Positions 28,635-38,389 of a stretch of DNA of 64,000 bases are shown here, piece after piece. The position numbers were made by a program, and so were the translations under genes. Source of the DNA: Bacteroidales bacterium (GTDB taxonomy: Bacteria; Bacteroidota; Bacteroidia; Bacteroidales; G3-4614); contig JAFXDI010000048.1 in NCBI GenBank assembly GCA_017521245.1, positions 1 to 64,000 of the forward strand. Reading direction: 5' to 3'. The number at the start of each line of letters is the position of its first letter. The first letter of the stretch is position 1. The notes under the pieces are model-generated. The model was not told the DNA's origin, searched no databases, and saw only the letters and a program-made list of their open reading frames with translations.

Positions 28635-30476
28635 ATGGCACACAATAATAAACCGGATTTAAAATTATGGTTACCAACCACAAAAAAAGAGATGGATATT
28701 CGTGGCTGGGACTATGTTGATGTTATTATTTTTAGTGGTGATGCATACGTTGATCACCCTTCGTTTGGTGCCGCTGTTATAGGTAGAACTCTCGAAGCAG
28801 AAGGTTTACGTGTTGCCATTGTTCCTCAACCTAACTGGCGTGATGATTTACGTGATTTTAAGAAGTTAGGAAAACCACGTTTATTCTTTGGCGTTTCGGC
28901 TGGTGCAATGGACTCAATGGTCAATCACTACACTGCAAACAAAAGACTTAGAAGCGATGACGCCTACACTCCTGATGGCAAGGCTGGTATGCGACCCGAC
29001 TACCCTACTATTGTTTATAGTAATATTTTAAAAGAGTTATATCCCGATACTCCAATAGTTATTGGTGGCATTGAAGCTTCTATGAGAAGATTGGCTCATT
29101 ACGACTACTGGCAAGACTCATTTAGAAAGAGTATTTTGATTGATAGCAAGGCCGATATTCTTGTTTACGGTATGGGCGAAAAACCTATTAAAGCAATTGC
29201 AAAGGAGTTGGCTGATGGTAAAAATATATATGAACTTAAAGATATTCCTCAAACCGCAGTATTAGCGAATGTTGATTCGGCTAAAAACGATGATAAGAAT
29301 ATTACACTACATTCGTATGAGGTTTGTTTAAAAGATAAGCGTAAGGATGCTGAGAATTTTAAAATAATTGATGAAGAGAGTAATCGTGTAACAGATATTA
29401 CTCTTTGGCAAACATATAATAATTGTGCAGTAAAGGTTAATCCTCCTTTTGAACCTATGACAGAAGAGGAGATTGATGCTTCATTTGATTTACCATACAC
29501 AAGATTACCACACCCCAAATACTCAGGAAAGAGTTTATCTGCATACGAAATGATAAAATTCTCTGTTAATCTGCACAGAGGTTGTTTTGGCGGTTGTGCA
29601 TTTTGTGCCATTGCGGCTCATCAAGGAAAACATATTACTTCGCGTTCGGAACGTTCAGTTTTAGAAGAGGTTAAACAACTTACATTAATGCCCGACTTTA
29701 AGGGTTATTTATCGGATTTAGGCGGACCTTCTGCCAATATGTATAAAATGGGTGGCAAAAATAAAGAGATGTGCAAAAGATGTAAACGTCCATCATGCTT
29801 ACACCCCAAGATGTGTAAAAACTTAAAGTGCGATCACTCTCATCTTATTAACTTATATAAGAAGGTTGATGCTATAAAAGGTATAAAAAAGAGTTTTATT
29901 GGTAGCGGTATAAGGTATGATATGCTTATGCACCGATATGATGATGAGAATATGAATATTGCTGCCAAACAATATACCGAAGAGGTTATCAGCAAACACG
30001 TTTCAGGTCGTTTAAAGGTTGCTCCTGAGCATACATCTGATAGTGTTCTTAATATAATGAGAAAGCCTTCATTTGCTCTGTTTGGTGAGTTTAGAAAGAT
30101 ATTTGACAAAACCAATATTAAATATGGTCTAAACCAACAAATTATACCCTACTTTATATCAAGCCATCCGGGTTGTTCTCTCGTTGATATGGCTGAACTT
30201 GCCGTTATTACAAAAGGATTGGATTTTAAACTTGAGCAGGTACAAGACTTCACTCCTACTCCTATGACACTATCAACAGAAATATTTTATACTGGAATAA
30301 ATCCATATACTGGAGAGGAGGTATATACTGCTAAACGCAAAGAGGATAAACTGGCTCAACGTGAATTTTTCTTTTGGTATAAACCTGAGAACAGGAATAA
30401 TATAAGAAATACTCTTAAACGTATTGGAAGAGAGGATTTAGCAAATAAACTTCTTGGCAACAAAAAGAGAAAGTAG
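28635..30476 (+). CDS. YgiQ-family radical SAM protein
   Basis: A 613-residue protein. The ATG one base after the uvrB stop is chosen (MAHNNKPDLKLWLPTTKKEM); an upstream TTG inside uvrB is unlikely. An N-terminal UPF0313 domain (WDYVDVIIFSGDAYVDHPSF, GGIEASMRRLAHYDYW) precedes the radical SAM domain, where HRGCFGGCAFCAI gives the CxxxCxxC cluster motif. A cysteine-rich insert CKRCKRPSCLHPKMCKNLKC follows and may hold a second metal site. The reaction of YgiQ proteins is unknown. The tight coupling to uvrB is noted but not explained. Confidence 0.9.
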   Translation: MAHNNKPDLKLWLPTTKKEMDIRGWDYVDVIIFSGDAYVDHPSFGAAVIGRTLEAEGLRVAIVPQPNWRDDLRDFKKLGKPRLFFGVSAGAMDSMVNHYTANKRLRSDDAYTPDGKAGMRPDYPTIVYSNILKELYPDTPIVIGGIEASMRRLAHYDYWQDSFRKSILIDSKADILVYGMGEKPIKAIAKELADGKNIYELKDIPQTAVLANVDSAKNDDKNITLHSYEVCLKDKRKDAENFKIIDEESNRVTDITLWQTYNNCAVKVNPPFEPMTEEEIDASFDLPYTRLPHPKYSGKSLSAYEMIKFSVNLHRGCFGGCAFCAIAAHQGKHITSRSERSVLEEVKQLTLMPDFKGYLSDLGGPSANMYKMGGKNKEMCKRCKRPSCLHPKMCKNLKCDHSHLINLYKKVDAIKGIKKSFIGSGIRYDMLMHRYDDENMNIAAKQYTEEVISKHVSGRLKVAPEHTSDSVLNIMRKPSFALFGEFRKIFDKTNIKYGLNQQIIPYFISSHPGCSLVDMAELAVITKGLDFKLEQVQDFTPTPMTLSTEIFYTGINPYTGEEVYTAKRKEDKLAQREFFFWYKPENRNNIRNTLKRIGREDLANKLLGNKKRK

Positions 30477-30493
30477 ATATTAGTTGTCGACTA

Positions 30494-30580
30494 TGACGAA
30501 CTACGGATAGTTATTCGTTAACAAGTACTCGTCATTGAATATGTTCACACTCAACAATGATTAAACAAGTTTATCATTGT
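30494..30580. terminator. Convergent intergenic stem-loops between the YgiQ-type gene and miaA
   Basis: Two structures: a 7-bp stem (30494-30500 with 30530-30536) enclosing a small hairpin, and an 8-bp stem (30554-30561 with 30573-30580) extended inward by AAAC/GTTT. Neither has a clean T-run; bidirectional termination is inferred from their place between convergent genes. Confidence 0.4.
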
Positions 30581-30590
30581 ATTCGTTTAT

Positions 30591-31502
30591 TCACAGTTTT
30601 GTCAGGTCTAATATTCGGGCAACTTTTTCATCAAGAGGCAGATTATAATCTATCCAGTTAATTTTAAAACCTCTGCGTTCCATTCCTCTAAACCATGTCA
30701 TTTGACGTTTTGCAAATTGGTGAATGGCTATTTCCAACCCCGATACCATCTGCTCGTATGTTGTTTTACCTATAACGTATTCGGTTAGATATTTATACTC
30801 TAAACCATAATAGATTAAATCCTCTGGGGCTATTCCTTCGTTAAGCAAAGACTCCACCTCTGCAACCATTCCATCCTCTAAACGTTGATGCAAGCGTTTA
30901 GATATATTTGCTCTGCGTGTTTCTCTATCAATATCAATAGCAACCAGTAATGTATCAAGGGGTGTATCTTCTAACTCAGGCTGAGGTAATGTTTTATAAT
31001 ATTCGGCTATCTCTATTGCTCTTATTGCACGTTTGCAACTATCAACATCTGTTGTGTTGTGCAGTGTTTTGTATTGCGATAATATTGAAGTAAGTTCCTC
31101 TAAAGTTTTATCAGCGAGTGAGTCCCGAAGTTCTTTATTTTCAGGCACCTCAGGCATTGCATACCCTTTTAGTACAGTTTCGACATACAAACCTGTTCCT
31201 CCACATATTATTGGGAGTTTGCCTCTTGACTGAATATCTTTTAGAGCATTTGTAAAATCTCGCTTATATTGGTATAGATTATATTTATATCCGGGCTCAC
31301 AAATATCAATAAGGTGATAGGGTATCTGCTTTCCGTTACAGGTATATTCATTTATATCTTTTCCTGTACCCAAATCCATACGGCGGTAAATCTGACGTGA
31401 ATCGGCAGAGATTATCTCTCCTCCTGTTTCGTACGCTAATTTTACAGCCAACGATGTTTTTCCTGATGCTGTTACTCCTATTATAGTTATAGTTTCTGCC
31501 AT
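30591..31502 (-). CDS. miaA: tRNA dimethylallyltransferase
   Basis: A 303-residue protein of the MiaA family. The P-loop GVTASGKTSLAVKLA begins at residue 9 (the more usual form is GPTASGKT). It continues with GGEIISADSRQIYRRMDLGTGK and PIICGGTGLYV, and ends with FAKRQMTWFRGM. The enzyme adds an isopentenyl group to A37 of tRNAs reading UNN codons. Bacteroidales often carry two miaA copies, so this may be one of two. It follows the DPP IV-like gene by 42 bp on the same strand. Confidence 0.9.
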   Translation of the reverse strand: MAETITIIGVTASGKTSLAVKLAYETGGEIISADSRQIYRRMDLGTGKDINEYTCNGKQIPYHLIDICEPGYKYNLYQYKRDFTNALKDIQSRGKLPIICGGTGLYVETVLKGYAMPEVPENKELRDSLADKTLEELTSILSQYKTLHNTTDVDSCKRAIRAIEIAEYYKTLPQPELEDTPLDTLLVAIDIDRETRRANISKRLHQRLEDGMVAEVESLLNEGIAPEDLIYYGLEYKYLTEYVIGKTTYEQMVSGLEIAIHQFAKRQMTWFRGMERRGFKINWIDYNLPLDEKVARILDLTKL

Positions 31503-31544
31503 TAATTTACCAATATAAGAATAAACTTAAAGAGTATATATATT

Positions 31545-33692
31545 CTATTTAGTATTTCTCTTTATAAAGTCACATATTCTTGTGTATAGATGTAATCTGT
31601 TTTCATATCCCAAGATAGAGTGATTACAATCGGGATAGAGTTGCATATCAAACTGTTTTCCGGCGTTTATAAGTGCAGTTGTATATTGCATTGTATTAAT
31701 CAAACGAACATTGTCATCGGCTGTTCCAGATATTAACAATAGATTTGAGTTCATATCTGAAGCCTTTTTTAGGGGAGAGGTTATCTCATATCCACTCTTA
31801 TTTGCTTGGGGAGTATTCATATAACGCTCTGTATATATTGCATCGTACAAGTGCCAATCTGTTACCGGTGCTACTGCCACTGCATTAGCAAAAACACCTT
31901 TACTTGTTGATGCTGACATAAGTGATGTATATCCGCCAAAACTCCAACCATATATTGAAATATTGTTTTTATCAACGTATGGTAGGGTTGATAGATATTT
32001 TGCAGCAGATATTTGGTCTTGACTCTCATATAGACCCATTTGTCGGTATATACAATGAGAGAATTGTTCTCCTCTTCCTCCTGTTCCTCGAGGATCAACA
32101 CATACTACTAAATATCCCTCTCCTACTATATGATGAAGCCAATCAAATGCCTCCCAACGATTAAGAACTCGCTGTGACCCGGGTCCGCTATATTGCATCA
32201 TAATAACTGGGTATTTTTTATCAGCAGAGAAATCAAGAGGTTTCAGCATATATCCGTTTAGTTCTACTCCCTCAGGTGTTGTAAAAGTAAAAAACTCTTT
32301 ATCAGTAAATTTAACACCTTGCAACTCTTTGTTATCAGCAATAGTTTTTATTGTTTTGCCAGTTGTTGCTTTTAATGTTATTTGATATGGGGTTGAGATG
32401 TTTGAATACGACACTATATAATGTGTTGCTGTTGGATTCAACTGAGCAGTTACATAGCCACCTCCTTTACTCAACATTGTTGTTTTACCGCTTGTATCAA
32501 CTTTGTATAGGGCACTATATATTGCTCCTTCGGGATTTCCTGTATAGTAGAAGTTCTTTTTGCCGTCTGAGCCCAAAAATGAGATAACATCCCATTTCCC
32601 TTTTGTTAATTGACGTATAAGTTTTCCGTTTGTTGAGTATTGATATAGATGACGGTTTCCGTCCCTCATTGAGGGCATTACAAAGTATGAGTCAAAGAAC
32701 ATTATATTATTGTAACTCTTCTCATCTACCCATGTTTTACTACTCTCTTTTACTAACAGTTTTGAAACTCCTGATTTAGGATTAACGCTATATATATTTA
32801 ACAGATTCTGCTCACGATTTAAAGTCATTACAGCAAGTGATGTTGAATCACGTGTAAATAGTATGCGTGGAATATATCCTCCCTCTTCTACTGGAACATC
32901 CATTTTCTTAACCACTCTTGACTCTACTGTATATGTATATACTTCGGTTAGAGAGCAATCTGCTCCTGATACTGGATATTTATATGAATACTCTTGAGGA
33001 TAAGCGTTATCTTGAGGTTGATATATTTGCATTGATGTACGATTTACATTACCCTCGTTTGTTCTTAAGAAGGCTAATGTTTCGCTGTCTGATGACCACG
33101 ATAAAGAGTTTACAAAACGGAACTCCTCTTCGTATGCCCACGATGTAACTCCATACATAAGAGTATCTTGTTTTGCTCCGCGTGTTACCTCTGATTGAGA
33201 GTCGTAATCTAATTTTTTAAGATATACGTTGCCATCCATTACAAACGCTACCATACGTCCGTTTGGAGAGAATGTTGCTATTTGTTGTTTACGACTATCT
33301 TTTGTTAAAGGTTTTACTAAATTACGTTTAACTTCAACTGTATAATATTTAGCCTTATACGATATACGATATATCTTCTCTTTTTCGGTATGAAGTAGAA
33401 TATATCTGAAATCTTGACTCATATCAAACCCTTCAAAGGTGCGGAATTTACAATCTCTGGCAGTTGATGTATTAAAAAGAGTATCAACTACCTTTCCTGT
33501 ACTATACTCACACTTGAATATCATTGATTTTTCAGGATTTGCAATAGCATAATATTTACCATCTGCAGATGATACAACATTGGGCATTGTGGTTGCCTTA
33601 TATTTATTTGATGCTACCTCCTCTAATGTTATTGCCGAAATTGAAAATAGAGTTAGAGTTAATGCAAAGAGTGTTATAAATATCTTTTTCAT
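31545..33692 (-). CDS. S9-family prolyl peptidase, DPP IV-like
   Basis: A 715-residue exported peptidase with signal peptide MKKIFITLFALTLTLFSISA. An N-terminal beta-propeller (about 40-470) carries EEEFRFVNSLSWSSDSETLAF, a region that in DPP IV holds the glutamate pair for the substrate N-terminus. The alpha/beta-hydrolase domain has GWSFGGY with the nucleophile serine at about 584, then GTADDNVRL for Asp and DCNHSIL for His. DPP IV enzymes remove X-Pro or X-Ala dipeptides in the periplasm. It is next to the metalloprotease-SusCD operon on the same strand, separated by a terminator and its own promoter. Confidence 0.92.
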   Translation of the reverse strand: MKKIFITLFALTLTLFSISAITLEEVASNKYKATTMPNVVSSADGKYYAIANPEKSMIFKCEYSTGKVVDTLFNTSTARDCKFRTFEGFDMSQDFRYILLHTEKEKIYRISYKAKYYTVEVKRNLVKPLTKDSRKQQIATFSPNGRMVAFVMDGNVYLKKLDYDSQSEVTRGAKQDTLMYGVTSWAYEEEFRFVNSLSWSSDSETLAFLRTNEGNVNRTSMQIYQPQDNAYPQEYSYKYPVSGADCSLTEVYTYTVESRVVKKMDVPVEEGGYIPRILFTRDSTSLAVMTLNREQNLLNIYSVNPKSGVSKLLVKESSKTWVDEKSYNNIMFFDSYFVMPSMRDGNRHLYQYSTNGKLIRQLTKGKWDVISFLGSDGKKNFYYTGNPEGAIYSALYKVDTSGKTTMLSKGGGYVTAQLNPTATHYIVSYSNISTPYQITLKATTGKTIKTIADNKELQGVKFTDKEFFTFTTPEGVELNGYMLKPLDFSADKKYPVIMMQYSGPGSQRVLNRWEAFDWLHHIVGEGYLVVCVDPRGTGGRGEQFSHCIYRQMGLYESQDQISAAKYLSTLPYVDKNNISIYGWSFGGYTSLMSASTSKGVFANAVAVAPVTDWHLYDAIYTERYMNTPQANKSGYEITSPLKKASDMNSNLLLISGTADDNVRLINTMQYTTALINAGKQFDMQLYPDCNHSILGYENRLHLYTRICDFIKRNTK

Positions 33693-33719
33693 AGTAGGTT
33701 TATTCTTTATATATCTTTA

Positions 33720-33727
33720 CAAAGGTA
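33720..33727 (-). promoter_or_regulatory. -7 box of the DPP IV-like gene
   Basis: TACCTTTG on the minus strand, exact TAnnTTTG, 27 bp before the ATG. Confidence 0.45.
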
Positions 33728-33792
33728 GATAAAAATTAGGAATATTGCACCATTCTTTAATATTATAAGAGTCAAATATATTTAAATAGTGT

Positions 33793-33831
33793 AATAAAAA
33801 AATTGAGGTTGCTCGAGAGCAACCTCAATTT
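33793..33831 (-). terminator. Terminator of the metalloprotease-SusCD-T9SS operon
   Basis: A nearly perfect inverted repeat at 33800-33831 with 14-15-bp arms (core GGTTGCTC / GAGCAACC), followed on the minus strand by TTTTTTT. It separates the operon from the DPP IV-like gene. Confidence 0.85.
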
Positions 33832-33855
33832 CGTTTAATATTTAAAGATGTTAGA

Positions 33856-36800
33856 TTATTTTACAAACTTAACAACTTCGCTTCCTGCTTTTAGAATATA
33901 TACACCTTTGTTCAATCCCTCTGTTGCAATCTCTGTTGCTGCTTTAACTGCTTTAACACAACGTCCTTGTACATCGTAGATTTGAGCATCAACAGCCTCT
34001 GTAAAGATATACATTCCGTTAGCGTATGTAATGTTTGAAGTTCCGTCAACAACTGACTCTTCAATACCTACTAACTCCTCAAATGAGTAGTATGCAACGT
34101 TTGTTGTCTCTGTAAAGTTTACTAATGCTGCATAGTCATCGCAATATGCTGTTGCCATTGCTGGACGTGCAACACCAAGACTCATATTACCCTCTGATGA
34201 AACATTGTAGTTAAGATTTTCAGTAACTTCATCTTCATTCATATCAATTACAGCACCTGTTACATAAACGTTTCCTTTATAAAGAATCATACCTGTTGCA
34301 ACCTCATAATATGTATTAGTAGCTCCCTCGTCTTTTGCATCTGTAGCAGTCCAAGTTGCAGATAAATCAGATGCATTTAGACATACTGCAAAGATATCTG
34401 AAGCGCCTGCTGCTGTAGTTGTATTAGCAAAAGCAAATGTTTCATTGAATGTTCCTGCAATATAGATATTTCCTGCATATACATCCATTCCTGAAATTAC
34501 ATTAAATACATTATATGTCCCTGTTGTAATATTTGAGAATTTTTTAGTTTCAAGAGTTGCTCCAACTTTTGCAACTACTGCTCCATGCTCTGTATTTCCT
34601 TCTGAATCAATAGCAAAAGAGAATGTTTCTGATCCTACGGGTGTTGTTAATGCCAAATTTCCATATCCGAATGCAGATACATAAACTTCACCATCTTTAA
34701 CTGCAAAGTTAAATGACTCTACTGATGATGCAGAATCCGCACCATCAACAGCCATTGATAACTCTGCCTCTTTTGCAATAGCAATCATATCTGTATCAAA
34801 TGAAACAACTGCATTACTTGGAATATCCATATATGCACTCCAGAAATAGAACATATATTTAGCTTCTAAAGTAACAGTATCAATAGTAACATCTCCATTA
34901 TATGTAAATTGAACATATACTTTTTCTCCCTCTGATACAATCTTATTTATTGAAACATATGGCACACCACCCCAATATTCGGCTGAAGTATCATAACCTG
35001 CAACAGCATCGAATGTATTTACAGATAACAAGTTTCCGTTAGCATCATATTTTGCCAAGAATGATGATGGTCGCTCCATTGACCAATCTCCAGTTGCTCC
35101 TGTTATTGTTTCATAGTCTCCTGTTTGTCCTTCAATATCTGTGATATATGCCTCATCTGTGAATGAACCTGCAACATATAAATTTCCTTCTGCATCAGTT
35201 GTCATAGCAGTTAATGCAATTGAGCCATATAGAGCGAAAGCAAATTTTTCATTTCCTGCTACATCATATTTAGCAACGTATGCTCCAATACCTAATGAAC
35301 CAATTGTTGTACCAGCAAAGTCAAAATCTTGTGTTTGTGTTCCTGATACATATAAGTTACCATCAGCATCCATTGCTGCAGGAGATGCTGGGTTAGCATC
35401 TGTTGCCCCTACTGCTGAAATTGATGAATTCCAAACATTTGTTTTTAAGATTTCGCCATTGATTACCTCAACAGTCTCCTCATTTACTAACTCTTGAACA
35501 GGAATTGTTCCATAATATAGAGCAGAACTAGTTGAATTATTTAGTATATATGCAGCATTGGTCCCATTATATGCAACTGCTGTTGCTTGCTCTGTATCCA
35601 ATGATGATACCTCTCCTGCAAATGAAACTAATTGATTACTTGTTGAAACAACAGCATTACCTGATACTTTTTTAACTGCTGTTACCATACGAACTTCGTT
35701 AGGGTATATCATTGCTCCGACAATTGATTCGTATTGTTGATTAACTTCATCATTTTTATCTGGTGTTGTTACAACCCAATTAGTAGATAAAGTTGACGTT
35801 GCTAAAGATGCAACATAAATATCTGAAGTAGATTTTTCTGCATCACCATCTAATGTTGACAAAGTATTATCTAATGGACAATATCCGCGGAATGTTCCTG
35901 TAATATAGAGATTATCTCCTATAACCTCCATATTTTCAACTTTGTTGTATGAAGTTACTGATAATGATGTTGATACATTATTATAAACCTTAACAGCCTC
36001 TATTGCTCCAACTTTTGCAATAATCATTCCATATTCATTAGTTCCCATTCCATCCATTGCAAAAGTTACATCTTGTGAAGAGTTTGCTGTTTGAATTGTT
36101 AAATCGCCAAAACCAACAACAGATACATAAGCATTTCCGTCTTCAACTGTAAAGTTTATATCATTTATTCCTCTAGAAACTGATGCATTGTCTTCTTTAA
36201 CTGATGCATTTACAATCAAAGCTGAAGGTGCAAGTGTTGTATTATTCAAGGCAATGACTGCTCCACTTGTTGTATCTAAGTAGTCACCAAATCCCATACT
36301 ATTAAATAGATATTTTGCATCAAGAGAAAAACCTCCCAAAGTTACATCTCCGTTGTATGTAAATGATACATAAAGAGCATCTCCTTCAACTTGAATATTA
36401 TTGATTGATATTTCAGCTGGATAACCGAAATACATATATGAATCGTTTACTGTTGCATCAACAGTAGCCTCACATGCTTGTGCCGCAATCAAAGTTCCTG
36501 TTGCACTATATTTTGCAATAAACGCTGCTGTTTGAGAATCTGAGTTTGATGACACCAAAGATATTTGATTTTCAGTTACATCACAAACTAGAATTTCATC
36601 AGCAAATTTACCTGCAACATACAAGTTTCCTTCAGCATCAGTATCCATCGCAGTAATTGTTGCTGGTCCTTGAATTGCAGTTGCCCATTGCTCTGCTCCT
36701 GTTGCATTGTATTTAACAATGTATTGTGCTAATCCTATTGGTTCTAATGATGTTGAGCCAAATGTCGCAGTTGTTGTTAATGCACCTGATACAAATAGGT

Positions 36801-36957
36801 TTCCGTTGTCATCAATTGCCATTACACCGTTTGTTGCATCTTCGGCTGCAGCAACTGTAGTGAGTGTTTTATTCCACTCTTTTGTACCCAATACTTGGGC
36901 ATTAATTGCTGTTACTGACAATAGTGCAACAGCAACAATAAGTAATAGTTTCTTCAT
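33856..36957 (-). CDS. Large secreted protein with internal duplication and T9SS type A sorting domain
   Basis: A 1033-residue protein with signal peptide MKKLLLIVAVALLSVTAINA. Two halves (about 20-490 and 510-960) repeat the same series of motifs: MAIDDNGNLFVSG with AMDADGNLYVSG, TDAEGNLYVAGKF with TDAEGNLYVAGSF, and VSFTYNGDVT with VQFTYNGDVT. The NGNLYVxG units resemble bacterial SBBP/beta-propeller repeats. The tail (last ~75 residues, with VDAQIYDVQGRCVKAVKAA and LNKGVYILKAGSEVVKFVK) is a type A sorting domain, predicting export by type IX secretion and surface anchoring or release. Function unknown. It is the last gene of the SusCD operon, 45 bp after susD. Confidence 0.8.
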   Translation of the reverse strand: MKKLLLIVAVALLSVTAINAQVLGTKEWNKTLTTVAAAEDATNGVMAIDDNGNLFVSGALTTTATFGSTSLEPIGLAQYIVKYNATGAEQWATAIQGPATITAMDTDAEGNLYVAGKFADEILVCDVTENQISLVSSNSDSQTAAFIAKYSATGTLIAAQACEATVDATVNDSYMYFGYPAEISINNIQVEGDALYVSFTYNGDVTLGGFSLDAKYLFNSMGFGDYLDTTSGAVIALNNTTLAPSALIVNASVKEDNASVSRGINDINFTVEDGNAYVSVVGFGDLTIQTANSSQDVTFAMDGMGTNEYGMIIAKVGAIEAVKVYNNVSTSLSVTSYNKVENMEVIGDNLYITGTFRGYCPLDNTLSTLDGDAEKSTSDIYVASLATSTLSTNWVVTTPDKNDEVNQQYESIVGAMIYPNEVRMVTAVKKVSGNAVVSTSNQLVSFAGEVSSLDTEQATAVAYNGTNAAYILNNSTSSALYYGTIPVQELVNEETVEVINGEILKTNVWNSSISAVGATDANPASPAAMDADGNLYVSGTQTQDFDFAGTTIGSLGIGAYVAKYDVAGNEKFAFALYGSIALTAMTTDAEGNLYVAGSFTDEAYITDIEGQTGDYETITGATGDWSMERPSSFLAKYDANGNLLSVNTFDAVAGYDTSAEYWGGVPYVSINKIVSEGEKVYVQFTYNGDVTIDTVTLEAKYMFYFWSAYMDIPSNAVVSFDTDMIAIAKEAELSMAVDGADSASSVESFNFAVKDGEVYVSAFGYGNLALTTPVGSETFSFAIDSEGNTEHGAVVAKVGATLETKKFSNITTGTYNVFNVISGMDVYAGNIYIAGTFNETFAFANTTTAAGASDIFAVCLNASDLSATWTATDAKDEGATNTYYEVATGMILYKGNVYVTGAVIDMNEDEVTENLNYNVSSEGNMSLGVARPAMATAYCDDYAALVNFTETTNVAYYSFEELVGIEESVVDGTSNITYANGMYIFTEAVDAQIYDVQGRCVKAVKAATEIATEGLNKGVYILKAGSEVVKFVK

Positions 36958-37002
36958 AAGCCTTAAAAAATTAAGTTAATAAAATTATTAATATTATATT
37001 GT

Positions 37003-38367
37003 TTAATTATTCCAAATTTCCAACTCAGGATTAGCCTCTACGGCTTCTTGTGGGAAACGTAATGTATAACGCTCATCCGATTGTTCTAATGTATATGTCT
37101 CTTGTGTTTTATCTGCAAGTGTATATACCTTTATTATTTCAGGTTGAGTTGTTCTACGCAAATCAAACCAACGATGTCCTTGATATGCCATCTCTCTTTG
37201 ACGCTCTGCGGCTATCTCAACTCTTAAAGCGTCTTGATCTAATCCGTCAAGTGCTGCTGAATATGTTGTATAGTTATTTGGTTTATAGCGTTTTTGCATA
37301 AGGGCTTTGATATATTTTAAAGCATCGGCAGTTTCACCTAACTCATTTGCCGCCTCTGCTGCTATCAAATAGAACTCTCCTACACGGAATGTGCAACGCT
37401 CTTTATCGTAATTACCTTTCTCTTTACGCAACACCCATTGTTTTATTGTTTTTGCTTTGAAATAGGTACTCTTGCGTTGGTCTCCTGTTCGATACATTGA
37501 TAACAATTCGGGGTTTACATATCCTAATGCCGAAATATTTGTTGTAATTACTTGCTCCAATGCCATAATTGATTCAACAGATTCATAACTTATTGGTTTT
37601 ACTGTTGTTGATGACGACAAGTCTTGAAGATCGGGATATAAATCAAGTACATTTTCTGCTTCATCAAATGCCAATTGCCAGTTACCCATATAGAGTGCTA
37701 CCCTTGCTCTTAATGCACTTACTGTATTTTTACTGAAACGGTAACTATATCCTTTTTCCCATTTCTCAACATTCATATAATCTTCGGCAGTTTCAATGTC
37801 TTCCAAAATTTGTTTATAAACTTTGGCAACACTGCTACAACGTAAAATTGCATTTACATCTGCTTTTAATTGTAAGGGTATTCCGCGTGTTGTTTCGGGT
37901 TCACAATTTGTGTATGCTGGCGCATATAGGTTTACCAATAGGAAGTGCATATATGCTCGTAACATATAACTCTCTCCTACCAATTGTTTAATCTCTGCAT
38001 CGGTTGCATCTGTTATTTCTGATTGGTGTTCTATCACATAGTTTGCTATGTAACATGTGTGATAATATCTACGCCATCCGAAATATAGAGAGGTTGGGTT
38101 ACGATTGTAATCGGTCCAGTTCCATATATCGAAATATGAATCATAATCGTATCCTGTCAATGTAGAAGCATCTGCTGCCATTTCATCACTACGAAGAGTT
38201 GTTAATCCTCTGTCCTCTGGTATATGGTCATAGACGTATGTCAATAACGCTCTATACTCTTCGCCTGTTTGTGCTATTACTTTTCCTGTTGGACGTATAT
38301 CAAGGAAATCATTACAACTTGTTAAAATTAACGCTACTAATGCTATTGCTATATATTGTAGTTTCAT
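37003..38367 (-). CDS. RagB/SusD-family outer-membrane substrate-binding lipoprotein
   Basis: A 454-residue lipoprotein. The signal peptide ends LILTSCNDFLDI with the lipobox cysteine at 18, the standard SusD start. Tetratricopeptide-type helices and the SusD core follow: ESYMLRAYMHFLLVNLYA, TVSALRARVALYMGNWQLA, and the C-terminal RQREMAYQGHRWFDLRRT. SusD proteins sit as a lid on their SusC channel at the outer surface and select the ligand. It pairs with the SusC-type gene 22 bp upstream. The protein is short for a glycan-type SusD and near RagB in length, which hints at peptide ligands. Confidence 0.95.
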   Translation of the reverse strand: MKLQYIAIALVALILTSCNDFLDIRPTGKVIAQTGEEYRALLTYVYDHIPEDRGLTTLRSDEMAADASTLTGYDYDSYFDIWNWTDYNRNPTSLYFGWRRYYHTCYIANYVIEHQSEITDATDAEIKQLVGESYMLRAYMHFLLVNLYAPAYTNCEPETTRGIPLQLKADVNAILRCSSVAKVYKQILEDIETAEDYMNVEKWEKGYSYRFSKNTVSALRARVALYMGNWQLAFDEAENVLDLYPDLQDLSSSTTVKPISYESVESIMALEQVITTNISALGYVNPELLSMYRTGDQRKSTYFKAKTIKQWVLRKEKGNYDKERCTFRVGEFYLIAAEAANELGETADALKYIKALMQKRYKPNNYTTYSAALDGLDQDALRVEIAAERQREMAYQGHRWFDLRRTTQPEIIKVYTLADKTQETYTLEQSDERYTLRFPQEAVEANPELEIWNN

Positions 38368-38389
38368 ATTTTATTCCCTTTCGTATGGT

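Noticed and set aside
30477-30590. Possible tRNA or small RNA between the YgiQ-type gene and miaA
   Set aside because: Hairpins are present, but no cloverleaf, promoter or CCA end fits; a terminator function between convergent genes is simpler.
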